DNA of 64,000 nucleotides. Origin: Paenibacillus peoriae. GTDB taxonomy: Bacteria > Bacillota > Bacilli > Paenibacillales > Paenibacillaceae. The position numbers and the translations under genes were made by a program. The stretch is taken from NCBI RefSeq assembly GCF_022531965.1, contig NZ_CP092831.1, positions 5,613,001 through 5,677,000 on the forward strand, in the 5' to 3' direction. The notes beneath the pieces are model-generated. The model saw only the letters and a list, made by a program, of their open reading frames with translations, was not told where the DNA came from and ran no database searches. Shown here piece after piece: positions 45,041 through 53,066 of this stretch (position 1 is its first letter; every line of letters starts with the position of its first letter).

Positions 45041-45060
45041 CAATTGCGTGCACGCAATTG
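45041..45060. repeat. 20-bp perfect palindrome
   Basis: CAATTGCGTGCACGCAATTG is fully self-complementary without a spacer. It lies between the riboswitch promoter and the toxin-like gene region. It overlaps the -35 of a weak rightward promoter, so it may be a dimer-binding operator. Confidence 0.7.
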
Positions 45061-45077
45061 AAGTGTTAAAATTAGGT

Positions 45078-45248
45078 ATAGAGTAAACCACCGTGTCCGT
45101 ATACTAAAAAGAGTCTTCGCCGCGCCAACGGCAAAGACTCTTAGGACTTGAAAGGCTGTGGATCACCACCACGGCGCGCTGCATAACTAAATGTCAATGC
45201 AAACGAAACCCACCGTTAGGGGCCAACCTAATTACGCGGTGGGTTTTC
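45078..45248 (+). ncRNA. Possible antisense RNA to the toxin-like transcript
   Basis: A weak rightward promoter (TTGCGT 45044-45049, 17 bp, TAAAAT 45067-45072) and a rightward hairpin ending in TTTTCGCTT (AACCCACCG / CGGTGGGTT, about 45207-45246) would give an RNA of ~170 nt. It would be convergent with and overlapping the 3' end of the small gene at 45232-45363. No sequence feature proves that it is made. Confidence 0.3.
45106..45142 (-). terminator. Terminator of the toxin-like transcript
   Basis: AAGAGTCTT and AAGACTCTT (outer) plus GCCG/CGGC (inner) form a long stem. On the minus strand it is followed by a T-run (TTTTTAG). Confidence 0.7.
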
Positions 45249-45363
45249 GCTTGTTCCGAAATTTTCGACGTAGCCAGCGATAAAGTTTACGAATACTAAA
45301 CGCCAGGCTTAGTAACGTAACCATCCAACGCAACACATCGTAGCACGACACAAGGTTGACCAT
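45232..45363 (-). CDS. Candidate type I toxin-like membrane peptide
   Basis: A 43-residue frame from an ATG with AAAGGGGGTG 6 nt upstream. A hydrophobic stretch (LRWMVTLLSLAFSI) is followed by a strongly basic tail (RKLYRWLRRKFRNKRK), the layout of Gram-positive type I toxins and small holin-like peptides. A leftward promoter with an extended -10 (TGGTATAAT, about 45440) and a long 5' leader precede it. Hairpins at its 3' end can serve an overlapping antisense RNA. No family member is firmly recognised, so toxicity is inference. Confidence 0.55.
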   Translation of the reverse strand: MVNLVSCYDVLRWMVTLLSLAFSIRKLYRWLRRKFRNKRKPTA

Positions 45364-45590
45364 CGGCTTCACCCCCTTTCGGGAAGCTGCACCGTGGTCC
45401 GAAAACATCCACCACTATTCAAAATCCATAAGGTAAATTATACCATGATATCGCCCGCTGCTCTAGCAAATTCTTCTAGTAAGTAAACTGGAAAACGCAC
45501 CAAATTAGAGCTACCCATTTCATTCCGCAGTTTATCTATATATCCCCAGACAGCAAGGGGATATACTATCTGGATAACCCCTTGCCAAAC

Positions 45591-45624
45591 AGCCGGAAAA
45601 GAGGCATACGTCCTCTCTCCGGCT
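45591..45624 (-). terminator. Terminator of xpt-pbuX
   Basis: AGCCGGA/TCCGGCT with inner AGAGG/CCTCT forms a stem 22 bp after the pbuX stop. A second GC-rich hairpin (CAAGGGG / CCCCTTG, 45554-45584) follows on the minus strand. T-runs are short. Confidence 0.6.
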
Positions 45625-45645
45625 ATCTTTATTTATTTCTAATCA

Positions 45646-46953
45646 TCAAACCTTCTGTGGAACCTCCTGAACCGTCACGCTTTTGACCGATTCCCCTTGT
45701 TTTCTCGTCAAAACGATGTTCAAGACAATCGCTGTAATCGAGCCCGAAACGATACCATTTTGCAGCAGCATTTTGGCAAAGCTCGGCAGCTGGTCGAACA
45801 TTTGTGGCAGAACGGCAGAGCCTAGGCCCACGGCAATACTGCATGCTGCGATCAGCAGATTGCTTTCCTTCCGCAGATCCACTTCTGACAAAATAGACAT
45901 GCCTGATGCAGCGACCGAGCCAAACATGACGATCATCGCCCCGCCCAGCACAGCGTTAGGAATCACTGTCGTTAAAGCAGCCAGCTTAGGCAGCAAACCG
46001 AGAACAACCATGATACCGCCCGCAGCAAAAATAACGTTCCGCGATTTGACGCGTGTGAGCGAGATCAGACCCACATTTTGCGAGAAGGCTGTATAAGGAA
46101 ACGCGTTAAAAATACCCCCAAGCATAATCGCAAGTCCTTCCGAACGAAGTCCATTGACGATCTGCTTTTGCTCTACCTTTTGATCAATCGCCTTGCCTAC
46201 TGCCAGATAAACACCCGTAGACTCGACCATGCTGACAATATTGACGATAATCATCGTACAAACTGCCATAATGCTAAACTCTGGCTTACCAAAATAAAAT
46301 GGCTGCGCAACACTCACCCATGACGCATCTGCCACGGGAGCAAAATGCACCATTCCCATCGCATAAGCAACCACCGTGCCTGCAAACAGACCGATGAGCA
46401 CGGAAATCGAGCGCATAAAGCCCTTTGCTAACCGATTCACAAGCAGAATAACCAATAATGTAACCAGCGCCAGCAGCAAATTACGCGGCTGTCCAAAATC
46501 CGCGCTGCCCTGGCCACCTGCTACATTGTTCATCGCCACCGGAATAAGGGATAGACCGATAATTGTAACGACCGAACCCGTAACGACCGTCGGGAAAAAG
46601 CGTAGCAGCTTGCCATACAGCGGTGCCGCAAGCACCACGAATATACCAGACAAAATAATGGCACCGTACGCTGTCGCCAAATTTGAGGTCGAAGCAATCG
46701 CGATGATAGGCCCTACTGCCGTGAACGTACAGCCTAAAATGACAGGCAGTCTACTACCGAAAAAGCGTGTGCCCATAATTTGTAATAACGTAGCAATCCC
46801 GCAAGTGAACAGATCGGCAGCCACCAAATAAGCCATCTGGGCTGGAGTTAGGTGCAATGCTCCCCCTACAATTAGAGGTACAGCAATGGCTCCAGCGTAC
46901 ATCGCCATGACATGCTGGAAGCCCAGTGCGAATAACTTTTGTTTACTTAACAT
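45646..46953 (-). CDS. pbuX: Xanthine permease
   Basis: A 435-residue NAT/NCS2-family transporter with about 12-14 spans that imports xanthine with protons. Family marks are FALGFQHVMAMYAGAIAVPL at the N-terminus and the NFPYTAFSQN-like signature, here FNAFPYTAFSQNVGLISLT. Its start overlaps the xpt stop by 7 bp, the usual Bacillus xpt-pbuX arrangement under a guanine riboswitch. Confidence 0.94.
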   Translation of the reverse strand: MLSKQKLFALGFQHVMAMYAGAIAVPLIVGGALHLTPAQMAYLVAADLFTCGIATLLQIMGTRFFGSRLPVILGCTFTAVGPIIAIASTSNLATAYGAIILSGIFVVLAAPLYGKLLRFFPTVVTGSVVTIIGLSLIPVAMNNVAGGQGSADFGQPRNLLLALVTLLVILLVNRLAKGFMRSISVLIGLFAGTVVAYAMGMVHFAPVADASWVSVAQPFYFGKPEFSIMAVCTMIIVNIVSMVESTGVYLAVGKAIDQKVEQKQIVNGLRSEGLAIMLGGIFNAFPYTAFSQNVGLISLTRVKSRNVIFAAGGIMVVLGLLPKLAALTTVIPNAVLGGAMIVMFGSVAASGMSILSEVDLRKESNLLIAACSIAVGLGSAVLPQMFDQLPSFAKMLLQNGIVSGSITAIVLNIVLTRKQGESVKSVTVQEVPQKV

Positions 46954-47564
46954 CCCACATTCTCCTTAACAGGAGCAATTACTGCGCCAGCTTCCTCTAT
47001 AAAATGGACCTCGCCTGGTGCCATGGAAGCGATACGCGCAAGAGAACGTACGGCGATGCCTCTTTGCTCCAACAGTCCACGGCCTTCCTGGAAGATCTTC
47101 TCAATCACACAGCCAACCCCGGCCAGCTCCGCTCCTGCTTCCTTTACAATATCCGTAAGTCCGACCAATGCTGCACCAGTTGCCAAAAAATCATCTACGA
47201 TCAGCACATGGTCGCTGGCATCGAGATATTTTTGGGAGATACTCACCTGATAGGTTTCCTGCCGAGTGAACGAATGAACCTCTGCGAAGTATACCTGCTC
47301 ATTCAGCGTGATGGCCTTCTTTTTCTTTGCATAAATGAACGGGACCCCCAAGGCAATAGCAGTAGCCATTGCAAATTGAATACCACTAGCTTCAATGGTA
47401 AGCACCTTGGTGATCGGAGCACTGCCGAACAGGCGTGCAAACTCCTTACCAATCTCTAATGCTAATGCTGTATCTACCTGATGATTCAAAAATGAATCTA
47501 CCTTTAATACGGTGTCAGATAAAATCTGTCCTTCTTGACGAATACGTTCCTCCAAAACTTTCAT
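46947..47564 (-). CDS. xpt: Xanthine phosphoribosyltransferase
   Basis: A 205-residue cytosolic enzyme making XMP from xanthine and PRPP for purine salvage. The PRPP loop is VLIVDDFLATGAAL, and the N-terminus MKVLEERIRQEGQILSDTVLKVDSFLNHQ is cut from the standard Xpt pattern. It heads a two-gene operon with pbuX behind a guanine riboswitch and terminator. Confidence 0.95.
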   Translation of the reverse strand: MKVLEERIRQEGQILSDTVLKVDSFLNHQVDTALALEIGKEFARLFGSAPITKVLTIEASGIQFAMATAIALGVPFIYAKKKKAITLNEQVYFAEVHSFTRQETYQVSISQKYLDASDHVLIVDDFLATGAALVGLTDIVKEAGAELAGVGCVIEKIFQEGRGLLEQRGIAVRSLARIASMAPGEVHFIEEAGAVIAPVKENVGC

Positions 47565-47601
47565 TATGCGAGTATCGCTCCTTCTGTACTTTAAAATAGT
47601 G

Positions 47602-47619
47602 AGGATTTTGCAAAATACT
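47602..47619. repeat. Dispersed palindrome, copy 2
   Basis: AGGATTTTGCAAAATACT, one mismatch from a perfect palindrome, lies in the xpt leader between the riboswitch terminator and the start codon. Confidence 0.5.
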
Positions 47620-47642
47620 GAACAGTAAAACCTGCCAAAACC

Positions 47643-47691
47643 AAAAAAGGACAGGCTCCCTTGAGTTGTTTCTCAAGTGAAGCCTGTCCTT
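47643..47691 (-). terminator. Expression-platform terminator of the guanine riboswitch
   Basis: AAGGACAGGCT (47681-47691 complement) pairs with AGCCTGTCCTT around an inner TTGAG/CTCAA stem. On the minus strand it runs into TTTTTT. It should form when guanine is bound, switching xpt-pbuX off. Confidence 0.85.
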
Positions 47692-47760
47692 GGGGTTATA
47701 ATCCCTGACGGATTGGCGCACAAATAAATGCCCGCATTCATCCGAAGCCGATGCGCTATC

Positions 47761-47831
47761 ACTCATAGTCGGACGATTACAGTGGTCGTCCGGTAGAAAC
47801 TTTTGGGCCATATCCCCAATATTATACGAGT
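47761..47831 (-). ncRNA. Guanine-sensing purine riboswitch
   Basis: The minus strand shows the purine aptamer: P1 ends ACTCGTA/TATGAGT, J1/2 TAATATTGGGGATATGG, loop GTTTCTACC, the P3 stem GGACGACC-ACTGTAAT-CGTCC and the 3' GACTATG. The C in GACTATG (versus T in adenine types) indicates guanine or hypoxanthine recognition. Confidence 0.95.
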
Positions 47832-47852
47832 CATATGAAATTGATATCTTGT

Positions 47853-47881
47853 ATACTACACCCTCTGGCGGGCGGTTTCAA
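47853..47881 (-). promoter_or_regulatory. Promoter of xpt-pbuX
   Basis: Minus strand: TTGAAA (47876-47881), 17 bp, TAGTAT (47853-47858), just upstream of the riboswitch aptamer. Confidence 0.65.
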
Positions 47882-48067
47882 GACTATTTTTCATACAGAC
47901 AGCAGCATTTGGAGAACCTTCCACAATTGGAATATCGTAAAATCAAATCGACCTTTGTTGAAGGTATATATATAGTAGAAAACAGATGTTAAAAAACAAA
48001 AATACATACAAAACAACATTCAATTTTAATTATAGTTTTAAAAAACAAAAATAAATCCACAAATTTC

Positions 48068-48109
48068 ACTTCCGTTTCTGTTGACTGCAAAGAAAAACGG
48101 AAGTAGTAT
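48068..48109 (+). promoter_or_regulatory. rha operon promoter with bracketing inverted repeat
   Basis: TTGACT (48081-48086) and TAGTAT (48104-48109) are 17 bp apart. A perfect 10-bp inverted repeat, ACTTCCGTTT (48068-48077) and AAACGGAAGT (48095-48104), brackets the -35 and reaches the -10. It is a likely regulator site, probably for the AraC-type protein encoded downstream. The stretch 47882-48067 holds nothing else recognised. Confidence 0.6.
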
Positions 48110-48179
48110 GGAGTTAGTTAAGAAAACAAAAGGCAGACTTTCAGGCTGCCCGTATTTTATCCATGCAAGGAGATTGGAT

Positions 48180-49661
48180 ATGAATAATTATCTTGCTGTT
48201 GATATTGGAGCTTCAAGCGGTAGGCTCGTAGGTGCAACTCTGCAAGGTGACCAGCTACACTTGCAAGAGCTTCACCGTTTCAACAACTCCTTTACCGAAA
48301 AAGACGAACACGATTACTGGAATATCGACGAACTATTAAATGAGATTATTCAGGGCTTGCAAAAAGCTAAACAGAAGGGGATTCATTCCTGTACGCTCGG
48401 CATTGATACATGGGCTGTAGATTACGTGCTGCTTGATCAGAAAGGTAACCGCATTCATGAGGTATACGCTTACCGGGATGCACGTACCCTCCATGCGCCT
48501 GACAGGCTGCACCAGCTCATCAGTCGAGAGGCTGTGTATGAGAAAACAGGCATTCAGGAACTAAACTTTAATACCCTGTATCAGCTGTTCGTCCATGATC
48601 GGGAACAGCTTGCCCAGGCGGATAAAATATTGATGGTCCCCGATTATCTGTACTATCGCCTGACAGGCATCATGATCAATGAAATCACGAATGCGTCCAC
48701 GATGCAGCTTCTCAACGTGAACACCCGAGAGTTTGATGAAGACCTGCTGTCCCTGCTCCAACTGCGACGTAATCAGTTTTCAGAGCTCGCAGAACCTGGG
48801 CGGGTTCTGGGTTCTCTTTTGCCGGAGCTTGTTCAAAAATACGATCTTCCGGACTGTCAGATCATTCTTGCGCCTACTCACGATACTGCATCGGCCGTTG
48901 CAGGTGTCCCGTCACAGCGGGAAGAATCCTGGGCTTATATTAGCAGCGGAACGTGGTCACTACTGGGAATGGAACGATCCGAAGCCTTGAATACCAAGGC
49001 AGCCATGCAGGCGAACTACACCAATGAGTGGGGCGCTTACGGTACGTACCGTTTTCTGAAAAATATTATGGGATTATGGATGATTCAGGAGGTTCGAAGA
49101 GAGGGCGGCTTCGCACATAGCTTTGCCGAATTGGCCGAACTGGCTTCAGCAGAGGCACCATTTGTCAGTCTCGTCCTCTGTAACCAGTCATCCTTCTTAA
49201 ACCCGGATAGTATGACCGTTGAAATCCAGCGATTCTGTGAAGAGACAGACCAGCCCATCCCCAGAACGCCGGGCTCACTCGCCCGCTGTATTTTTGACAG
49301 TCTGGCCTTAAGCTACCACGATGCCTTACACGAACTGCAATGTTTAACAGACGAAAAGATTACCAGATTGCACATTGTCGGCGGAGGCGCTAACAACGAA
49401 TTACTATGTCAGCTAACCGCCGATCTCTTGGGAATTGAGGTTCAGGCAGGTCCTTCCGAATCTACGGCCATCGGCAATATTGTCGTGCAATTAATTAGCT
49501 CTGGTGTTCTTGAGGATCTCAAGGCTGCGGGCCGAACCATCGCCCGCTCCTTCCCGACTCGGCTATATGAGCCGCAATCGGTGGAAGGCGTGCAAGAACT
49601 TTTGGATCGCTGGGAGCACCTTAAGATACAAGCAACATCCTCTATTCACATATCTCAATAA
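48180..49661 (+). CDS. rhaB: Rhamnulokinase
   Basis: The ATG at 48180 has AAGGAGATTGGAT upstream and starts at the FGGY-kinase fold (MNNYLAVDIGASSGRLV). The open frame further upstream covers the promoter and leader. The 493-residue enzyme phosphorylates L-rhamnulose at C1 with ATP. Family marks are LGIDTWAVDYVLLD, YAYRDART, the ATP-site SSGTWSLLGMERSEAL and the C-terminal GGGANNELLCQLTADLLG. First gene of rhaB-rhaA-rhaD. Confidence 0.95.
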   Translation: MNNYLAVDIGASSGRLVGATLQGDQLHLQELHRFNNSFTEKDEHDYWNIDELLNEIIQGLQKAKQKGIHSCTLGIDTWAVDYVLLDQKGNRIHEVYAYRDARTLHAPDRLHQLISREAVYEKTGIQELNFNTLYQLFVHDREQLAQADKILMVPDYLYYRLTGIMINEITNASTMQLLNVNTREFDEDLLSLLQLRRNQFSELAEPGRVLGSLLPELVQKYDLPDCQIILAPTHDTASAVAGVPSQREESWAYISSGTWSLLGMERSEALNTKAAMQANYTNEWGAYGTYRFLKNIMGLWMIQEVRREGGFAHSFAELAELASAEAPFVSLVLCNQSSFLNPDSMTVEIQRFCEETDQPIPRTPGSLARCIFDSLALSYHDALHELQCLTDEKITRLHIVGGGANNELLCQLTADLLGIEVQAGPSESTAIGNIVVQLISSGVLEDLKAAGRTIARSFPTRLYEPQSVEGVQELLDRWEHLKIQATSSIHISQ

Positions 49662-49673
49662 AGGAGTAAAGCC

Positions 49674-50930
49674 ATGAACGAAGCCATTGAAGCCAGTTAT
49701 AACGAAGCGAAAAAGCTGTATGCCCGCCACGGTATTCAAGTGGACGACATTTTACGGAAGCTTTCACAAATCAAAATATCACTGCACTGCTGGCAGGGAG
49801 ATGATGTTCAGGGATTCCTGTTCAAAGACAAACAGCTTAGCGGGGGGATTGCCGTAACGGGCAGCTACCCGGGCAGAGCCGGCACGCCGCATGAGTTACG
49901 TCAGGATTTAGAAAAAGCTCTATCACTCATTCCGGGTAAACACAAGGTCAATCTGCACGCCATCTATGCGGACACCACAGAACAAGTGGATCTCGATCAA
50001 CTGGAGCCACGCCATTTTCAGAACTGGGTAGACTGGGCCAAACAGCAAGGGCTTGGGCTTGATTTTAATCCAACCCTGTTCTCCCATCCTAAAGCGGAAG
50101 ACGGCTTCACACTGAGTCACAAGGATTCGGAAATCCGTGATTTCTGGATCACACACTGCAAAAAATCACGTAGGATTGCCGAGTATTTTGGCAAAGAACT
50201 CGGTCAGCCCTGTGTCACAAACCACTGGATGCCGGACGGCTATAAAGATACTCCGGTTGATCGGTTGGCTCCAAGAGAACGTCTGCGTGATGCGCTGGAC
50301 GACATTTTCAGCGAGGAAATCAGCGAGGAATACAACATCGATGCGGTTGAAAGCAAGCTGTTTGGCATTGGCTCGGAAAGCTATGTCGTGGGCTCACATG
50401 AATTCTATATGGGTTACGCCCTGACACGCGGTAAATCTATCTGTCTCGATGCGGGTCACTTCCATCCAACCGAAGTCATTTCGAACAAACTGTCCTCTGT
50501 GCTGATGTTCACCGACCAATTATTGCTCCATGTCAGCAGACCGGTTCGCTGGGACAGTGATCATGTCGTGACAATGGACGACGAATTGCTGGACATTGCC
50601 CGTGAGCTGGTTCGCGGTGAATTGCTTTCCCGAACCCATATCGGTCTTGATTTCTTTGATGGCAGTATCAACCATGTGGCAGCATGGGTCATCGGAACAC
50701 GCAACACGATTAAAGCGCTGCTTCGCGCTATGCTCGAACCGATTGAAGCATTAAGGCAGGCGGAAGAGGATCGGGACTTCACCACTCGTCTTGCTCTAGT
50801 CGAAGAATTCAAATCGTATCCGTTTGGTGCGATATGGGATTACTATTGCGCTCAAAACAGCGTTCCCGTTCGTGAGGAATGGCTGGCCGAAGTTAAAAAC
50901 TATGAACAACAAGTACTGTTGAAACGATAA
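49674..50930 (+). CDS. rhaA: L-rhamnose isomerase
   Basis: A 418-residue cytosolic TIM-barrel enzyme converting L-rhamnose to L-rhamnulose with Mn2+. Family marks include [16 protein letters not shown] in the form [33 protein letters not shown] and [19 protein letters not shown], holding metal ligands Asp and His, and [26 protein letters not shown] precedes the ATG, 12 bp after rhaB. Confidence 0.97.
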   Translation: MNEAIEASYNEAKKLYARHGIQVDDILRKLSQIKISLHCWQGDDVQGFLFKDKQLSGGIAVTGSYPGRAGTPHELRQDLEKALSLIPGKHKVNLHAIYADTTEQVDLDQLEPRHFQNWVDWAKQQGLGLDFNPTLFSHPKAEDGFTLSHKDSEIRDFWITHCKKSRRIAEYFGKELGQPCVTNHWMPDGYKDTPVDRLAPRERLRDALDDIFSEEISEEYNIDAVESKLFGIGSESYVVGSHEFYMGYALTRGKSICLDAGHFHPTEVISNKLSSVLMFTDQLLLHVSRPVRWDSDHVVTMDDELLDIARELVRGELLSRTHIGLDFFDGSINHVAAWVIGTRNTIKALLRAMLEPIEALRQAEEDRDFTTRLALVEEFKSYPFGAIWDYYCAQNSVPVREEWLAEVKNYEQQVLLKR

Positions 50931-50997
50931 CTGCTGAAACGGTAACTACTGCACTGATAATGCTTATATTCATATCATCCAAAGGGAGAGATCATCC

Positions 50998-51843
50998 ATG
51001 ACTACTGTGCTGGAGAATCAAAAAGAACGCAAATCGGGACTGGATATCCCATTTGTTCGCGAGATGGCGGAAATTACACAAAACATGTGGAAATTCGGCT
51101 GGGATGAACGCAATGGAGGTAATGTAAGCTATATTCTGGATGAAGCTGAGGTTGCAAAATATATAGATATTCATCAGGTCATTCGGACGATTAAACCTGC
51201 TTTCCCGGTGAATGAACTGGCTGGTAAGTATTTTATCGTCACCGGATCAGGAAAATATTTTAAAAACGTAATTGCAGATCCAGAAGCAAACTTAGGGGTC
51301 CTTCGTGTCTCCCAGGATGGCGAACAGTTGGAAGTCTTGTGGGGCCTCAAACATGGCGCAGTGCCTACCAGTGAGTTACCTTCCCATTTTATGAGCCACA
51401 TTGAGCGCTTGAAGGTCGATCCTAACCATCGCGTGGTGATTCATAATCATGCCACCCATGTTATTGCCATGACCTTCATTCATAGTCTGGACGAAAACCA
51501 ATTCACCAAAACGCTGTGGGAAATGTGTACCGAATGTATTGTCGTCTTTCCAGACGGTATCGGTGTAATCCCTTGGATGGTACCGGGTTCCAGCGAAATC
51601 GGCCGCGAAACTGCAAAAAAAATGAAGGATCATCACGCTGTATTATGGCCTCATCATGGCATTTTCGGAACGGGCAGCTCCATTGATGAAGCGTTTGGTC
51701 TCATTGAGACGATTGAAAAAGCGGCGCAAATTTACATGCTCATTGCTCACCATGATATCCAGCAACGGATTACAGATCAGGAATTGGCCGATCTAGCCAA
51801 AGCCTTCAACGTTACTCCAAAAGAAGGAATCTTGAACGTATAA
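50998..51843 (+). CDS. rhaD: Rhamnulose-1-phosphate aldolase
   Basis: A 281-residue class II aldolase that splits L-rhamnulose-1-phosphate into dihydroxyacetone phosphate and L-lactaldehyde. It has [23 protein letters not shown], and the zinc ligands in [10 protein letters not shown] and [26 protein letters not shown] precedes the ATG. Third gene of the operon, followed by a 10-bp stem terminator. No lactaldehyde dehydrogenase or reductase gene is adjacent. Confidence 0.96.
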   Translation: MTTVLENQKERKSGLDIPFVREMAEITQNMWKFGWDERNGGNVSYILDEAEVAKYIDIHQVIRTIKPAFPVNELAGKYFIVTGSGKYFKNVIADPEANLGVLRVSQDGEQLEVLWGLKHGAVPTSELPSHFMSHIERLKVDPNHRVVIHNHATHVIAMTFIHSLDENQFTKTLWEMCTECIVVFPDGIGVIPWMVPGSSEIGRETAKKMKDHHAVLWPHHGIFGTGSSIDEAFGLIETIEKAAQIYMLIAHHDIQQRITDQELADLAKAFNVTPKEGILNV

Positions 51844-51879
51844 ATATAGGCTAATCCCCATCTCATAATACAGAACTTA

Positions 51880-51920
51880 AAAGGCTCCACGGGTCATCTC
51901 AAACCGGCCATGGAGCCTTT
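51880..51920 (+). terminator. Terminator of the rha operon
   Basis: AAAGGCTCCA and TGGAGCCTTT form a perfect 10-bp stem around a 21-nt loop, with a short T-run. Confidence 0.7.
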
Positions 51921-52041
51921 GGCATACGCAGTTTTAATTATATAACCCTCAATTCCAATGAATTAACTTGTAATTGTGCTTTCCTTTATATACAATAAAA
52001 TCAAAATTCCCTTATCTCCACCAAAGGAGAGGTGACAAGTT

Positions 52042-52935
52042 ATGAAAAGAGCAAAAAATGAAGATCACTTCGACATCGTGGAAGACCATTATTTCACAGC
52101 TACCGAATTGGAAAAGTCCAGCGCCATTTGGCCTGTCAGACTGGGTATGGATATTTCGAAAACAAGCTGCCATGTCGGTCCCAAGGCTGTTCCTTATTTT
52201 TATTTGATTTTTGTGCTTGAAGGTCAGGCTGAGTTTATTTATAAGCAACAGAAGTACCGTGCCCAAAAGTCTGATTTATTCTGTTTTTTTCCGCATGTTG
52301 CCCATGAATATTACACCGATCACCAGCACCCTTTGCAAAAGGTATGGATTGCCTTTGAGGGACCCAAATCCCTCGCGCTACTGGAGCGGATCGGAATTAA
52401 TCCCTCCACGCCATTTATGGCTAACGCCGTGAGTGAGGAAATCCTCGAACTTATCTCTAACCTGTTTTCCATCGTACACGACAACAACAGACAGGGCAGC
52501 GATCTGGCCCGCTTGATTATACTGCACCAGATCTTCGAGGAGTTGTCCCGCAACACATCTGACGTACTGCGCAACTTTGTATGCTCTGATTATTGGCTCC
52601 AGCAGGGGAAAGACTACATTGAAATGCATTATTGTGACCGTGTTACGATTGAGCAAATTGCCGAGCATGTAGGTGTGGATCGTGCCCACTTTTCACGTAA
52701 GTTCCATTCCACCTTCCTCATCTCTCCCGCCAAGTATTTGCAAAACCTTAAGATTAACGAAGCCAAAAGATTACTGGAGCAGACAACTTACAATTTGTCG
52801 ATCATAGCCCAGTCCATCGGCTATACCGATATGTCCACCTTTTCCAAAGCATTTAAGAAAACAGCAGGGATTCCACCGCGTGAGTATCGCTTCCGACATC
52901 AGTCCCGGCAAGAGATTCGTACCGTCAATGCCTAG
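52042..52935 (+). CDS. AraC-family regulator, probably of rhamnose genes
   Basis: A 297-residue protein with an N-terminal cupin-like sensing domain (about 15-150: GPKAVPYFYLIFVLEGQAEF, then KSDLFCFFPHVAHEY). A C-terminal pair of AraC helix-turn-helix units follows (about 185-290: VTIEQIAEHVGVDRAHFSRKF, then YNLSIIAQSIGYTDMSTFSK and PPREYRF). The ATG follows AAAGGAGAGGTGACAAGTT. It lies behind the rha operon with its own promoter region, so RhaS/RhaR-like activation by rhamnose is likely though inferred. Confidence 0.9.
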   Translation: MKRAKNEDHFDIVEDHYFTATELEKSSAIWPVRLGMDISKTSCHVGPKAVPYFYLIFVLEGQAEFIYKQQKYRAQKSDLFCFFPHVAHEYYTDHQHPLQKVWIAFEGPKSLALLERIGINPSTPFMANAVSEEILELISNLFSIVHDNNRQGSDLARLIILHQIFEELSRNTSDVLRNFVCSDYWLQQGKDYIEMHYCDRVTIEQIAEHVGVDRAHFSRKFHSTFLISPAKYLQNLKINEAKRLLEQTTYNLSIIAQSIGYTDMSTFSKAFKKTAGIPPREYRFRHQSRQEIRTVNA

Positions 52936-52955
52936 CTGGAATCCAGTAACGTTCA

Positions 52956-52989
52956 AGAGAGCCGCCGTATACGGTGGCTCTCTTTTTTT
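52956..52989 (+). terminator. Terminator after the AraC-type gene
   Basis: AGAGAGCCGCCG and CGGTGGCTCTCT (one G-U pair) around TATA, followed by seven T residues. Confidence 0.9.
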
Positions 52990-53066
52990 ATGACCTGATC
53001 CTAATTAGTACTTGGTTCTGAGACCTTTCAACGTTATAATAAGCATCAAACCAACAGGAAAGGTAC

